DNA of 64,000 nucleotides from Streptomyces sp. R41 (GCF_041053055.1 NZ_CP163443.1:5873001-5937000), one strand, 5' to 3'; positions 44,982 to 56,773 are shown, counted from the first letter of the stretch. Notes: generated from the letters alone by a model not told the origin. Program-made: numbers and translations.

Positions 44982-46019
44982 GTGAGCACCCCCGACCTTC
45001 CCCTCGCCCAGAGCGGCGGCTGCGGCGACGGCTGCGGCTGCGGCGCCGACATGGACGAGGCGTACATGGAGTGCGGCCTCGACCCCGCGCTCGCCCAGCT
45101 CCTCGCCGACGCCGGTCTCGACCCCCTCGAGGTCGAGGACATCGCCAACGTGGCCATCCAGGAGGACCTCGACCACGGCGTGGACGTGACGACCGTCGCG
45201 ACCATCCCCGAGGACGCCGTCTCCACCGCCGACTTCACCGCCCGGGACGCGGGCGTCGTCGCGGGCCTGCGCGTGGCCGAGGCGGTCATCTCCGTGGTCT
45301 GCACCGACGAGTTCGCGGTCGAGCGGCACGTCGACGACGGCGACCGCGTCGAGGCTGGCCAGAAGCTCCTCAGCGTCACCACCCGCACCCGCGACCTGCT
45401 CACGGCCGAGCGCAGCGCGCTGAACCTGCTGTGCCGCCTGTCCGGCATCGCGACCGCCACGCGCGCGTGGGCGGACGCTCTGGAGGGCACCAAGGCCCGC
45501 GTCCGGGACACCCGGAAGACGACGCCGGGCCTGCGCTCCCTGGAGAAGTTCGCGGTGCGCTGCGGCGGCGGCGTCAACCACCGCATGTCCCTCTCGGACG
45601 CCGCTCTGGTGAAGGACAACCACGTGGTCGCCGCGGGCGGCGTGGCGCAGGCCTTCAAGGCCGTACGGGAGTCCTTCCCGGAGGTTCCGATCGAGGTCGA
45701 GGTCGACACCCTGCACCAGCTGCGCGAGGTCGTGGACGCGGGCGCCGACCTGATCCTTCTGGACAACTTCACGCCCGTCGAGTGCGAGGAGGCCGTCGCC
45801 CTCGTCGACGGCCGCGCCCTCCTGGAGGCCTCGGGCCGGCTCACCCTGGCCAACGCGGCGGCCTACGCCGCTACGGGCGTCGACTACCTGGCCGTGGGTG
45901 CCCTCACGCACTCCTCGCCGATCCTGGACATCGGCCTCGACCTGCGCGAGGCCGACGCGGACGAGGCATCGGCGCACGACGCATCGGCGGACGTGGCCTC
46001 GACGAACGAGGCGGAGTAG
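44982..46019 (+). CDS. nadC: Nicotinate-nucleotide pyrophosphorylase (carboxylating)
   Basis: 345 aa from GTG 44982; GTG 44973, overlapping the nadB stop, is possible but only two bases from AGGAG. Converts quinolinate and PRPP to nicotinate mononucleotide. Core motifs: IQEDLDHGVDVTT, ERSALNLLCRLSGIAT, DTRKTTPGLRSLEKFAVRCGGG and LLDNFTPVECEEAV. Unusual: an N-terminal extension with four cysteines (Cys14, 18, 20, 31 in GGCGDGCGCGAD and MECG), which looks like a metal or iron-sulfur site. The C-terminus carries a short Asp/Ala/Ser-rich tail. Confidence 0.95.
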   Translation: MSTPDLPLAQSGGCGDGCGCGADMDEAYMECGLDPALAQLLADAGLDPLEVEDIANVAIQEDLDHGVDVTTVATIPEDAVSTADFTARDAGVVAGLRVAEAVISVVCTDEFAVERHVDDGDRVEAGQKLLSVTTRTRDLLTAERSALNLLCRLSGIATATRAWADALEGTKARVRDTRKTTPGLRSLEKFAVRCGGGVNHRMSLSDAALVKDNHVVAAGGVAQAFKAVRESFPEVPIEVEVDTLHQLREVVDAGADLILLDNFTPVECEEAVALVDGRALLEASGRLTLANAAAYAATGVDYLAVGALTHSSPILDIGLDLREADADEASAHDASADVASTNEAE

Positions 46020-46024
46020 AGCAG

Positions 46025-46822
46025 ATGCTCCTCACGATCGACGTCGGCAACACCCACACCGTCCTCGGCCTCTTCGACGGGGAGGAGATCGTGGAGCACT
46101 GGCGCATCTCCACGGACGCCCGCCGCACGGCCGACGAGCTCGCCGTGCTCCTCCAGGGCCTCATGGGCATGCACCCGCTGCTCGGCGAGGAACTCGGCGA
46201 CGGCATCGACGGCATCGCCATCTGCTCGACGGTCCCGTCCGTCCTGCACGAGCTGCGCGAGGTCACACGTCGCTACTACGGCGATGTCCCCGCCGTACTG
46301 GTCGAACCCGGCATCAAGACCGGCGTACCGATCCTGATGGACAACCCCAAGGAGGTCGGCGCCGACCGCATCATCAACGCGGTCGCCGCCGTCGAGCTCT
46401 ACGGGGGGCCCGCCATCGTCGTCGACTTCGGTACGGCGACGACGTTCGACGCGGTGTCCGCGCGCGGGGAGTACGCGGGTGGTGTCATCGCACCGGGTAT
46501 CGAGATCTCCGTGGAGGCGCTCGGGGTGCGGGGTGCTCAGCTTCGCAAGATCGAGCTGGCTCGGCCGCGGGCGGTGATCGGCAAGAACACCGTCGAGGCG
46601 ATGCAGGCCGGCATCGTGTACGGGTTCGCCGGGCAGGTCGACGGGGTAGTCAACCGGATGGCCCGCGAGCTCGCCGACGATCCCGACGACGTCACCGTCA
46701 TCGCTACGGGTGGCCTGGCCCCGATGGTCCTCGGCGAGGCCTCGGTCATCGACGAACACGAGCCGTGGCTGACGCTCATCGGACTGCGGCTGGTGTACGA
46801 GCGGAACGTGTCGCGTACGTGA
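46025..46822 (+). CDS. coaX: Type III pantothenate kinase
   Basis: 265 aa. Phosphorylates pantothenate, the first step to CoA. ASKHA-fold motifs: LLTIDVGNTHTVLGLF (phosphate loop), VGADRIINAVAAVELYG, VVDFGTATTFDAVSA and IAPGIEISVEAL. It lies five bases after nadC, last in the DUF2520-panC-nadB-nadC-coaX operon, so pantothenate made by PanC is handed on. A large palindromic repeat begins within its stop codon. Confidence 0.96.
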   Translation: MLLTIDVGNTHTVLGLFDGEEIVEHWRISTDARRTADELAVLLQGLMGMHPLLGEELGDGIDGIAICSTVPSVLHELREVTRRYYGDVPAVLVEPGIKTGVPILMDNPKEVGADRIINAVAAVELYGGPAIVVDFGTATTFDAVSARGEYAGGVIAPGIEISVEALGVRGAQLRKIELARPRAVIGKNTVEAMQAGIVYGFAGQVDGVVNRMARELADDPDDVTVIATGGLAPMVLGEASVIDEHEPWLTLIGLRLVYERNVSRT

Positions 46823-46984
46823 GGGTTTTCGCCCCCTCCGCTCCCTGACCTCCGCTCCTCAAACGCCGGGCGGGCTGATTTTCAGCCCGCCCGGCGTTTG
46901 AGGACGAGCGCGTCAGCGCGATACGGGGGTCTGGGGGGCGGAGCCCCGACGGGACGGGTAGGGGCGGAGGGGGCGAAAACCCTC
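46821..46984. repeat. Nested palindromic repeat element / bidirectional terminator
   Basis: Outer 21-bp inverted repeats (46821-46841 and 46964-46984, core TTTTCGCCCCCTCCGC) enclose a perfect 21-bp-stem hairpin (46858-46878 with 46882-46902; core AAACGCCGGGCGGGCTGA) and a second GC hairpin (GGGGCGGAGCCCC, 46936-46948). The right half recurs in inverse order at 56866-56962 and partly at 63355-63453. It ends the cofactor operon and probably acts as terminator. Confidence 0.88.
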
Positions 46985-47060
46985 CCACCGCCCCCGGAGC
47001 GAGACTCGCCGCACCCGCCCGCTATGCGAATTTTGTCTGATTAGCGCGTATCGTCGGCGC

Positions 47061-47699
47061 ATGCCCACGCCATACGGATCCCGCGGCGGCATGGCGTTCG
47101 GTGCGGAGGAGCTGCGTGTGCTCCGTCGCGCTCTCGCCCTCGCCCTGCACCCCAGCCCCGCCTCGGCCGAGGACGTCCAGGAATGCCTCCGTCTCGCCGA
47201 GTCCGTCGACGAGGCGGCCCGCGAGGGGGCCAGGCTCCGGGCCTTCCTGCTGGCCGACCTCGCCCGCTACCGGGCCGCCCTGCCGGGTACCACTCGCGGC
47301 TACCTCGCCCTCCTTGAGGAGGCGCTCGGCGCCGGCTACCGGCCGAACCCCGACGACCTCGTCGCGCTCCGCGCCCTGCGCGGCGACCCCACCGCGGCCG
47401 CCCTCCTGGACCGCTGCCGGGCCCTCGCAGAGCAGGACGTACGCGCCCGCCTGGCGGGCCGCGCCACCCCTGTGGTTCCGACGTCCCGCACCCGGCTGCT
47501 GGCCCTCCCCGGAGGCCTGGCCTCCGATGAGCCCGCCAAGAAGCCGGCGGAGAAGCCCGCCACCGAGCCGAAGCCGCAACCTCCGGTCAAGACCCCGCGC
47601 CCGGACCGGCCCATCCCCACACCGGGCGAGGTGTTCCCGCCGAAGCGCAAGGCCGCGCCGCCACCGGCGAACCCCCCTCAGCAGCTCGCGGCGGGCTAG
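47061..47699 (+). CDS. Conserved hypothetical protein with Pro/Lys-rich tail
   Basis: 212 aa. The first ~140 residues are helical (EELRVLRRALALALHPSP; VQECLRLAESVDEAAREGARLRAFLLADLARYRAALPG). The last ~65 are Pro/Lys/Ala-rich and probably disordered. I recognise no named family; it resembles a Streptomyces-specific conserved protein. No ribosome site is clear. A TATCGT six bases before ATG 47061 makes a leaderless transcript possible. The stop is 14 bp before a small membrane protein gene. Confidence 0.75.
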   Translation: MPTPYGSRGGMAFGAEELRVLRRALALALHPSPASAEDVQECLRLAESVDEAAREGARLRAFLLADLARYRAALPGTTRGYLALLEEALGAGYRPNPDDLVALRALRGDPTAAALLDRCRALAEQDVRARLAGRATPVVPTSRTRLLALPGGLASDEPAKKPAEKPATEPKPQPPVKTPRPDRPIPTPGEVFPPKRKAAPPPANPPQQLAAG

Positions 47700-47713
47700 C
47701 TACTCTGGAGGGC

Positions 47714-47893
47714 ATGGACTATGTCTCCGCGCTCGTGCCCCCCGTAGTGATGGCCGTGTTCTTCATCGGGCTGATCGTGACGATCGTGAAGAGCCAGGGC
47801 GGGGCCAACAAGGCCAAGGAGGACGCGGTCGTCGACGCCGCCCTGGCGCGCGCGGAGAGCGCCCGCCAGGCCTCCCGCGACACCAAGGCCTGA
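47714..47893 (+). CDS. Small single-span membrane protein, 59 aa
   Basis: 59 aa from ATG 47714 (GGAGGGC just upstream). One hydrophobic segment (residues ~6-26, VPPVVMAVFFIGLIVTIVKS) is followed by a charged Ala/Asp/Arg helix (ARAESARQASRDTKA). The N-out or N-in topology is not decided. No family is recognised, but the arrangement is a typical Streptomyces small membrane protein. It is immediately followed by an octamer repeat and a terminator. Confidence 0.72.
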   Translation: MDYVSALVPPVVMAVFFIGLIVTIVKSQGGANKAKEDAVVDAALARAESARQASRDTKA

Positions 47894-47900
47894 GCCTGGC

Positions 47901-47948
47901 CGGCAGACCGGCAGACCGGCAGACCGGCAGACCGGCAGACCGGCAGAC
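47901..47948. repeat. Six perfect tandem copies of an octamer
   Basis: CGGCAGAC is repeated six times without change, starting seven bases after the stop of the 59-aa membrane protein. Two decayed units follow (about 47949-47970). Uninterrupted identity suggests recent expansion by slippage. Confidence 0.95.
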
Positions 47949-48023
47949 CGACGGCCCGGCAGGCCGACTGGGATCGCGGAGACGCTCGCACTGAGCTCTA
48001 CCGCGCCCACATCCGCGTAAGAC

Positions 48024-48065
48024 GGCGTACGACTCATACGTTTTTCGAGTCGTACGCCCTTTTTG
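48024..48065 (+). terminator. Intrinsic terminator before the BlaI-type gene
   Basis: Arms GGCGTACGACTC (48024-48035) and GAGTCGTACGCC (48047-48058), 11-base loop, then CTTTTTG. Ends transcription from the small-protein genes. Confidence 0.92.
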
Positions 48066-48094
48066 TTGGTGATCTCCCACTATTGTTCTGAGCT

Positions 48095-48550
48095 GTGCCT
48101 CGCCCATTGGGAGAACTCGAAGACGCGGTCATGACGCGGGTGTGGAAGTGGAACCGCCCGGTGACCGTTCGAGAAGTCCTGGAAGACCTTCAGCAGGAAC
48201 GGTCCATCGCGTACACCACGGTGATGACCGTTTTGGACAATCTCCATCAGAAGGGCTGGGTGCGCCGCGAGGCGGAAGGCCGGGCCTATCGATATGAGGC
48301 GGTCTCCACACGTGCCGCCTACGCGGCCGCACTGATGAACGATGCGTGGTCACAGAGTGACAACCCCGCCGCCGCTCTCGTCGCCTTCTTCGGCATGATG
48401 TCCCCGGAACAGCGCGAAGCCCTGCGCGATGCCGTGCGTATGGTCCAGGGACCGGAAACCCCCGCCGCCGAAACGCCCGCCTCGGAGAACCCGACCGGGA
48501 ACCCGGCGGACGAGAACCCCGCTGCCACCGAGGGCGACGTCGGGCGATAG
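48095..48550 (+). CDS. BlaI/MecI/CopY-family transcriptional regulator
   Basis: 151 aa. Winged helix of the penicillinase-repressor family: LGELEDAVMTRVWKWNRPVTVREVLEDL, then IAYTTVMTVLDNLHQKGWVRREAEGRAYRYE. Relatives repress beta-lactamase or copper and respiratory genes, often being cleaved by a BlaR1-type protease. No such protease is adjacent. The last ~35 residues are a Pro/Ala/Glu/Asn-rich tail. It lies nine bases before the acetyltransferase gene. A TATTGT element near 48078-48083 suggests a short or absent leader. Confidence 0.92.
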   Translation: MPRPLGELEDAVMTRVWKWNRPVTVREVLEDLQQERSIAYTTVMTVLDNLHQKGWVRREAEGRAYRYEAVSTRAAYAAALMNDAWSQSDNPAAALVAFFGMMSPEQREALRDAVRMVQGPETPAAETPASENPTGNPADENPAATEGDVGR

Positions 48551-48559
48551 CGTCCGCTC

Positions 48560-49123
48560 ATGCCAGCAGAGCATCCCGCAGAGGTTCCCGCAGAGCATCC
48601 CGAAGTCGCCGCAAAAGCCATCACCGTCCGCCGTGCCAGGACCAGCGATGTCCCGGCCGTACGCCGCCTCCTTGATGCGAACGTCCGGCGCCGCATCCTG
48701 CTCGACAAAGCGACGGTGACGCTTTACGAGGACATCCAGGAGTTCTGGGTCGCGGAACGCGGCGCCGGCTCAAGTACTGAGGTGGTCGGCTGCGGTGCGC
48801 TGCACGTGATGTGGGAAGACCTCGCCGAAGTCCGCACTCTCGCGGTGAACCCCGCGGTCAAGGGCCACGGCGTCGGTCATCAGTTGCTGGAGAAGTTGCT
48901 GGAGACCGCCCGTTGGCTCGGTGTTCGACGAGTTTTCTGTCTGACCTTCGAAGTCGAGTTCTTCTCGAAGCACGGCTTCGTGGAGATCGGCGAGACACCC
49001 GTCGACACCGATGTCTACGCCGAGCTCCTGCGTTCCTATGACGAGGGCGTGGCGGAGTTCCTCGGTCTCGAACGAGTGAAACCGAACACCTTGGGCAACA
49101 GCCGGATGCTTCTGCATCTGTGA
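48560..49123 (+). CDS. argA: Amino-acid N-acetyltransferase (N-acetylglutamate synthase), GNAT type
   Basis: 187 aa. Short GNAT-only N-acetylglutamate synthase of the actinobacterial type: TVRRARTSDVPAVRRLLD, LAEVRTLAVNPAVKGHGVGHQLLEKLLETA (acetyl-CoA loop, normally Q/RxxGxG/A), and FFSKHGFVEIG. It makes N-acetylglutamate to start arginine synthesis. The first ~20 residues come from a short direct repeat (GCAGAGCATCCCG) and are probably non-conserved. No arginine-biosynthesis gene is nearby. The assignment rests on overall pattern; another amino-acid acetyltransferase is possible. Confidence 0.85.
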   Translation: MPAEHPAEVPAEHPEVAAKAITVRRARTSDVPAVRRLLDANVRRRILLDKATVTLYEDIQEFWVAERGAGSSTEVVGCGALHVMWEDLAEVRTLAVNPAVKGHGVGHQLLEKLLETARWLGVRRVFCLTFEVEFFSKHGFVEIGETPVDTDVYAELLRSYDEGVAEFLGLERVKPNTLGNSRMLLHL

Positions 49124-49248
49124 TCGCCGACGACTATTCCGGCGGAGCGCCTTGCCCGGGTTCCCTATGTCCGAAACGCGCACGTTTCCGGTCGGCCAGT
49201 GCCCTGTGAGTCTCCGCCAGGGGTTTGTGTTTTTCCGGCAAAAGCGGT

Positions 49249-49282
49249 TTGCTTTCCGACGTACTGCAGTACTGCATATAAC
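49249..49282 (+). promoter_or_regulatory. Candidate lsr2 promoter with palindrome
   Basis: TTGCTT (49249-49254), 18 bases, TGCATA (49273-49278), in an AT-rich pocket. The spacer carries the perfect palindrome GTACTGCAGTAC (49261-49272), a plausible operator about 75 bases before the lsr2 start. Confidence 0.5.
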
Positions 49283-49348
49283 AGGGGACGGTGAAACGGC
49301 GGACGCCGCGGACCCCCGGCCCTGAAGTTATCGATGAAAGGAAATCCG

Positions 49349-49684
49349 GTGGCACAGAAGGTTCAGGTCCTTCTTGTCGACGACCTCGACGGTGGCGAGG
49401 CGGACGAGACCGTGACGTTCGCGCTGGACGGCAAGACGTACGAAATCGATCTCACGACCTCCAATGCGGACAAGCTCCGTGGCCTTCTCGAGCCCTACTT
49501 GAAGGGTGGTCGTCGTACCGGAGGGCGTGCTTCGGGCGGACGCGGAAAGGCTCGCGTCGCTTCCGGTGGCAGCCAGGACACCGCGCAGATCCGCGCGTGG
49601 GCGAAGGAGAACGGGTACGAGGTCAACGACCGTGGCCGAGTTCCCGCGACCATTCGTGAGGCCTACGAGAAGGCCAACGGCTGA
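49349..49684 (+). CDS. lsr2: Lsr2 nucleoid-associated protein
   Basis: 111 aa from GTG 49349 (AAGGAA six bases upstream); ATG 49334 in frame has no site. The N-terminal dimerisation domain reads AQKVQVLLVDDLDGGEADETVTFALDGKTYEIDL. A Gly/Arg-rich linker follows. The C-terminal DNA-binding domain contains IRAWAKENGYEVNDRGRVP, with the AT-hook-like RGR loop. It is the H-NS-like silencer of AT-rich DNA, including many specialised-metabolite clusters. Confidence 0.97.
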   Translation: MAQKVQVLLVDDLDGGEADETVTFALDGKTYEIDLTTSNADKLRGLLEPYLKGGRRTGGRASGGRGKARVASGGSQDTAQIRAWAKENGYEVNDRGRVPATIREAYEKANG

Positions 49685-50274
49685 GCGTACGCGCGCCGCA
49701 GCCTTACCCGATGGCACTGCGTCGCCATCGTGTCCACGAGTCGTACGAGATCGGGGGCGCCCCCACCGCCCCCCACGGCCGACAGTGTCGGCAGCGAGGG
49801 TTCGACCTCGCGCCCGAATTCGGGGGGCCGCAGCCACACGGCGGCCCCCTGTGAGTTTTCCGGAACCGCCAACAGCACGGGCATTCCCGATGAGCGAGGA
49901 GCCCCGGCCGTTCCCGGTGGCAGCGGAGCCTCGATGCTCTCGCCCGCGCCGATCGCCGTGAGATCCAGTGGGAGGGCGCCCCACTCCAGCCAGTCGAGCA
50001 GCCCCGGCAGTTCGTCCGCGCTGCCCGCGGCCACGAGGAGCCGCATCCGGTTCCCCTGCAAGGCCACCGGAGACGCCGGGCCCAGATGCCGCAGAGCCGC
50101 GTATCCCGCCTCCGCCGGCACTTCCAGCACGTCGAAGCGCAGGCCCGTGACGAGCCGTACCGGCGGCCCGGGCACTGTCGCCCAGCCCAGTTCGTTCTCG
50201 TACCACCGCTGTACTGGATCACTCGAGTCGAGCGACAGACGAGGGAGAGGGACGATGGGAACTGTGGGAACCAT
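49663..50274 (-). CDS. Conserved hypothetical protein, bifunctional primase-polymerase-like family
   Basis: 203 aa from ATG 50274 (MVPTVPIVPLPRLSL), no clear ribosome site. Contains DPVQRWYENELGWATVPG near the N-terminus and ELPGLLDWLEWGALPLDLTAIG centrally. It resembles a conserved Streptomyces protein found between lsr2 and clpC and sometimes assigned to the bifunctional DNA primase/polymerase N-terminal family. I see no metal-binding catalytic triad, so an active polymerase is doubtful. Its 3' end overlaps lsr2 by 22 bp on the opposite strand. Confidence 0.72.
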   Translation of the reverse strand: MVPTVPIVPLPRLSLDSSDPVQRWYENELGWATVPGPPVRLVTGLRFDVLEVPAEAGYAALRHLGPASPVALQGNRMRLLVAAGSADELPGLLDWLEWGALPLDLTAIGAGESIEAPLPPGTAGAPRSSGMPVLLAVPENSQGAAVWLRPPEFGREVEPSLPTLSAVGGGGGAPDLVRLVDTMATQCHRVRLRRAYAQPLAFS

Positions 50275-50486
50275 GCCAGGAGAAACAGCCGGAAGAGCTT
50301 CAGAGTTACGCTGAGTGTTCCGGCAAATACACAGAGTGCCGGAAAGGGGGGCGTGCGGAGGTGTTCGGCGGCGCAAGGATGTTCGCCCATAGCGGAGGGA
50401 ACCGGTGCGCGCCGCATGGAGTGTCAGTGCGTACGGGTAAGACATCCCTAGTGGGAGGGGCGACACGCATGGATCGGGCATCTCAC

Positions 50487-50503
50487 GTTCGCCATCGGCG
50501 TAC
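50487..50503 (+). promoter_or_regulatory. ClgR-type operator before clpC
   Basis: GTTCGCCATCGGCGTAC is a near-perfect dyad with CGC, five bases, GCG, the core of ClgR boxes. ClgR activates Clp protease genes in Streptomyces and Corynebacterium. Confidence 0.65.
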
Positions 50504-50531
50504 AGATGGTGAGGGTATCTGCCTGGCCTGC

Positions 50532-50558
50532 GGGAACATCGTCTCGCACCATCAGGTT
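50532..50558 (+). promoter_or_regulatory. SigR-type promoter before clpC
   Basis: GGGAAC (50532-50537), 18 bases, GTT (50556-50558), one base from the SigR consensus. The predicted start lies about 140 bases before clpC. clpC is a reported member of the SigR thiol-stress regulon, as I recall. Confidence 0.68.
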
Positions 50559-50704
50559 GGAGCATATGTCGGCGTTCGGGGTCAGGAGGCCAAGGACGGT
50601 GTCGGCAGTTGGAATGAGCGGTCCCCGCTTGCGGGACTAAGCTGCGGAAGGACAGGGAGGGGAGCGTCCCCTTACTGCCTGACCGCTCTGAGGAGCGATT
50701 AACG

Positions 50705-53230
<2,526 letters not shown>

Positions 53231-53252
53231 GCGCTACAGCGCTCGCCTGAAC

Positions 53253-53294
53253 AAGGGGCTGCCCCAGGACTTCGGTCCTGGGGCAGCCCCTTTT
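53253..53294 (+). terminator. clpC terminator
   Basis: Perfect 18-bp stem (53253-53270 with 53275-53292, core AAGGGGCTGCCCCAGGAC) closed by a TTCG tetraloop and followed by T residues. Confidence 0.95.
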
Positions 53295-53765
53295 GGGTGT
53301 CGAGGGGTCCTCTTTGGGTTTCGAGGGGTCCTCGTTTCCCGTAGCCCACGTCACATTCCCGGGCCCCTGGATCAGCCCGGTCGGTGACATGACGCACAGG
53401 CGTTTTGTCCGGTACTACGTTGAATAGTGGACTGGCCAGAACGGGCAAAAGGGACCTTTGGCCCGGAACCTCGAGGGCGGCTTCTGCGTCGCGAGGGCAG
53501 GGAGGCAGGAGGGGCGTTTCCCAAGGGGGGCTATGCCCCGAAGTGGGGTTAAACCTCGGTTCTCGCAATAAATCTGGAAGATCCCTTATAGGGATGTCGG
53601 TGCTGTCAAGGTTCGTTAATTTTTGGGGTGAAGTACGACCGGACGTCGTAGATAGGCGTTTTGGGGGTTTGTGGGGCTGCGGGTTACCAAGGGATGGCCC
53701 ACTCGGTGGCCGGCTGTGCGCCGGGTGGTGTTTGTGCCCCCGCCCCCGTCCCCCGCGAGGTATCC
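53295..53765 (+). other. Long upstream region of the M23 peptidase gene
   Basis: About 470 bases without a supportable gene. A direct repeat GTCGAGGGGTCCTC/TTCGAGGGGTCCTC lies near 53299-53330. A palindrome ATCCC-TTATA-GGGAT lies at 53581-53595, in an AT-rich pocket (53560-53630). I looked for the c-di-AMP (ydaO-type) riboswitch that precedes many Streptomyces wall hydrolases and do not find its conserved sequences. Confidence 0.5.
53465..53490 (+). promoter_or_regulatory. Candidate ECF promoter (SigE-like) before M23 gene
   Basis: GGAAC (53465-53469) followed 18 bases later by GTC (53488-53490), close to SigE-type promoters. It would give a leader of about 270 bases. The sigE gene itself lies 8 kb away in this window. 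Confidence 0.4.
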
Positions 53766-54392
53766 ATGTCGAAGCGCGTCACGTCCCGTCTCTCCCGTAC
53801 GTCCATCCGCTCACGGGCGGCCGTCCTGGCCGTCGGTCTCGGCGCCTCGGTCGTGCTGGGCGCCGGAGTCGCGACCGCCGACACCCTCGCCACCGGCGGA
53901 ACCGTCACCGCGGCGAACGCCGTGCAGACGCAGGCCGCCGCTCAGGCCAAGGCTGCCGCCGCCAAGAAGACCGCCTCCTGGGTCGACCCGGTGAAGAAGT
54001 ACGCGCTGTCCGCCAGCTTCAACCAGGCCGGTGGCATGTGGGCCCACAAGCACTCCGGCCAGGACTTCGCCGTGCCGCAGGGCACCGAGGTCGTCGCCGC
54101 GCACGGCGGCACCGTCGTGAAGGCCGGCGGCAACGGGGCCGGCGACGGTCCCGCCTACGGCAACGCCGTCGTCATCAAGCACGGCAACGGGACCTACTCG
54201 CAGTACGCCCACCTGTCGCGAATAGACGTCAAGGTCGGCCAGGTCGTCGCAACCGGCCAGCACATCGCGCTGTCCGGCAACACCGGCAACTCCAGCGGGC
54301 CGCACCTGCACTTCGAGATCCGTACGACCCCCAACTACGGGTCCGCCATCGACCCCGTCGCCTTCCTGCGCGCCCAGGGCGTGACCGTCTAA
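53766..54392 (+). CDS. Secreted M23-family metallopeptidase
   Basis: 208 aa. A long signal peptide (residues 1-~39) with a twin-arginine-free Arg-rich n-region and AAVLAVGLGASVVLGAG hydrophobic core ends near VATADT. A Thr/Ala/Lys linker leads to the LytM domain. The zinc site is complete: HSGQDFAVP (HxxxD) and PHLHFEI (HxH). Cleaves peptidoglycan cross-bridges or stem peptides outside the membrane. Only the peptidase domain is present, with no wall-binding module, so it is a minimal member. It converges on the TetR gene with a four-base overlap. Confidence 0.94.
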   Translation: MSKRVTSRLSRTSIRSRAAVLAVGLGASVVLGAGVATADTLATGGTVTAANAVQTQAAAQAKAAAAKKTASWVDPVKKYALSASFNQAGGMWAHKHSGQDFAVPQGTEVVAAHGGTVVKAGGNGAGDGPAYGNAVVIKHGNGTYSQYAHLSRIDVKVGQVVATGQHIALSGNTGNSSGPHLHFEIRTTPNYGSAIDPVAFLRAQGVTV

Positions 54393-54985
54393 GACGGCGC
54401 CGCGCCTCCGTGCGCCTGCGTCACCAGATCGATCGCGACCTCCAGGACCGCCTTGCGCTTGTCCTCGGGGTCGCCTTCGACGTCTTTGAGGACGAACATG
54501 CCGGCGTGCATCGTGAAGAGCGCGCTGATGCAGCGGACCTGGTCGGTCAGCGGCGCCTCGGGCTCCTTGATGATGTCGAGCATGCTGAGCATGCGGTCCT
54601 TGAAGGTCTCGCCGATGCTCAGCTCTCGTACCGTCGCCTGGTTCTCCTGCATGAAGCGGAAGAGCGGGGCCGCGCCGGTGAGCGCCTCGCTGTAGCGGCG
54701 CAGCACCTCCTGCTTGGTCTCCAGGGTGTGCGGCTGCTGCCTGCCCCACTCGATCAGCTCGTCGAGCGGCCTCGTCAGGTCCTCGAAGAGACTGATGAGA
54801 ATCTCTTCCTTGGTCTTGAAGTGGTAGTAGAGCGCCGCCTTGGTGACGTCGAGGTGCTCGGCGATCTCGCGCAGCGAGGTCTTCTCGTAGCCCTGCTCGG
54901 AGAAGAGTTCGAGGGCCACGTCCTGGATGCGCTGGCGGGTGTCCCCGCGGCGCTGTCGCTTGGTGCCGTCCATGGTGCCGCCCAT
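54389..54985 (-). CDS. TetR-family transcriptional regulator
   Basis: 198 aa from ATG 54985 (AAGGAG eight bases upstream). The helix-turn-helix is RQRIQDVALELFSEQGYEKTSLREIAEHLDVTKAALYYHFKTKEEIL. The C-terminal ligand domain is helical. It is divergent from a DHA2-type MFS transporter across 172 bp that carry repeated operator-like sequences, so it probably represses both genes until a drug or metabolite binds. Confidence 0.95.
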   Translation of the reverse strand: MGGTMDGTKRQRRGDTRQRIQDVALELFSEQGYEKTSLREIAEHLDVTKAALYYHFKTKEEILISLFEDLTRPLDELIEWGRQQPHTLETKQEVLRRYSEALTGAAPLFRFMQENQATVRELSIGETFKDRMLSMLDIIKEPEAPLTDQVRCISALFTMHAGMFVLKDVEGDPEDKRKAVLEVAIDLVTQAHGGAAPS

Positions 54986-55011
54986 CCTCGTACTCCTTGC
55001 GCTCCCTGAAA

Positions 55012-56759
<1,748 letters not shown>

Positions 56760-56773
56760 CGTCTCCTGATCCG

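Larger units (their letters stand above)
50275..50704. other. Long clpC upstream region
   Basis: 430 bp between the divergent hypothetical gene and clpC. It holds a ClgR-like operator (50487-50503), an ECF-type promoter (50532-50558) and a leader of about 140 bases. A plus-strand open frame beginning about 50361 and containing CLACG spans both sites and is judged non-coding. Confidence 0.6.

Noticed and set aside
50361..50702. Plus-strand open frame upstream of clpC with a CLACG motif
   Set aside because: The ClgR operator and SigR-type promoter both fall inside it, there is no good ribosome site, and the remaining sequence has no family pattern.
53295..53765. c-di-AMP (ydaO) riboswitch before the M23 gene
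   Set aside because: The expected conserved segments (for example GUCAGCUAACC and the later GUAGGCG region) are absent.
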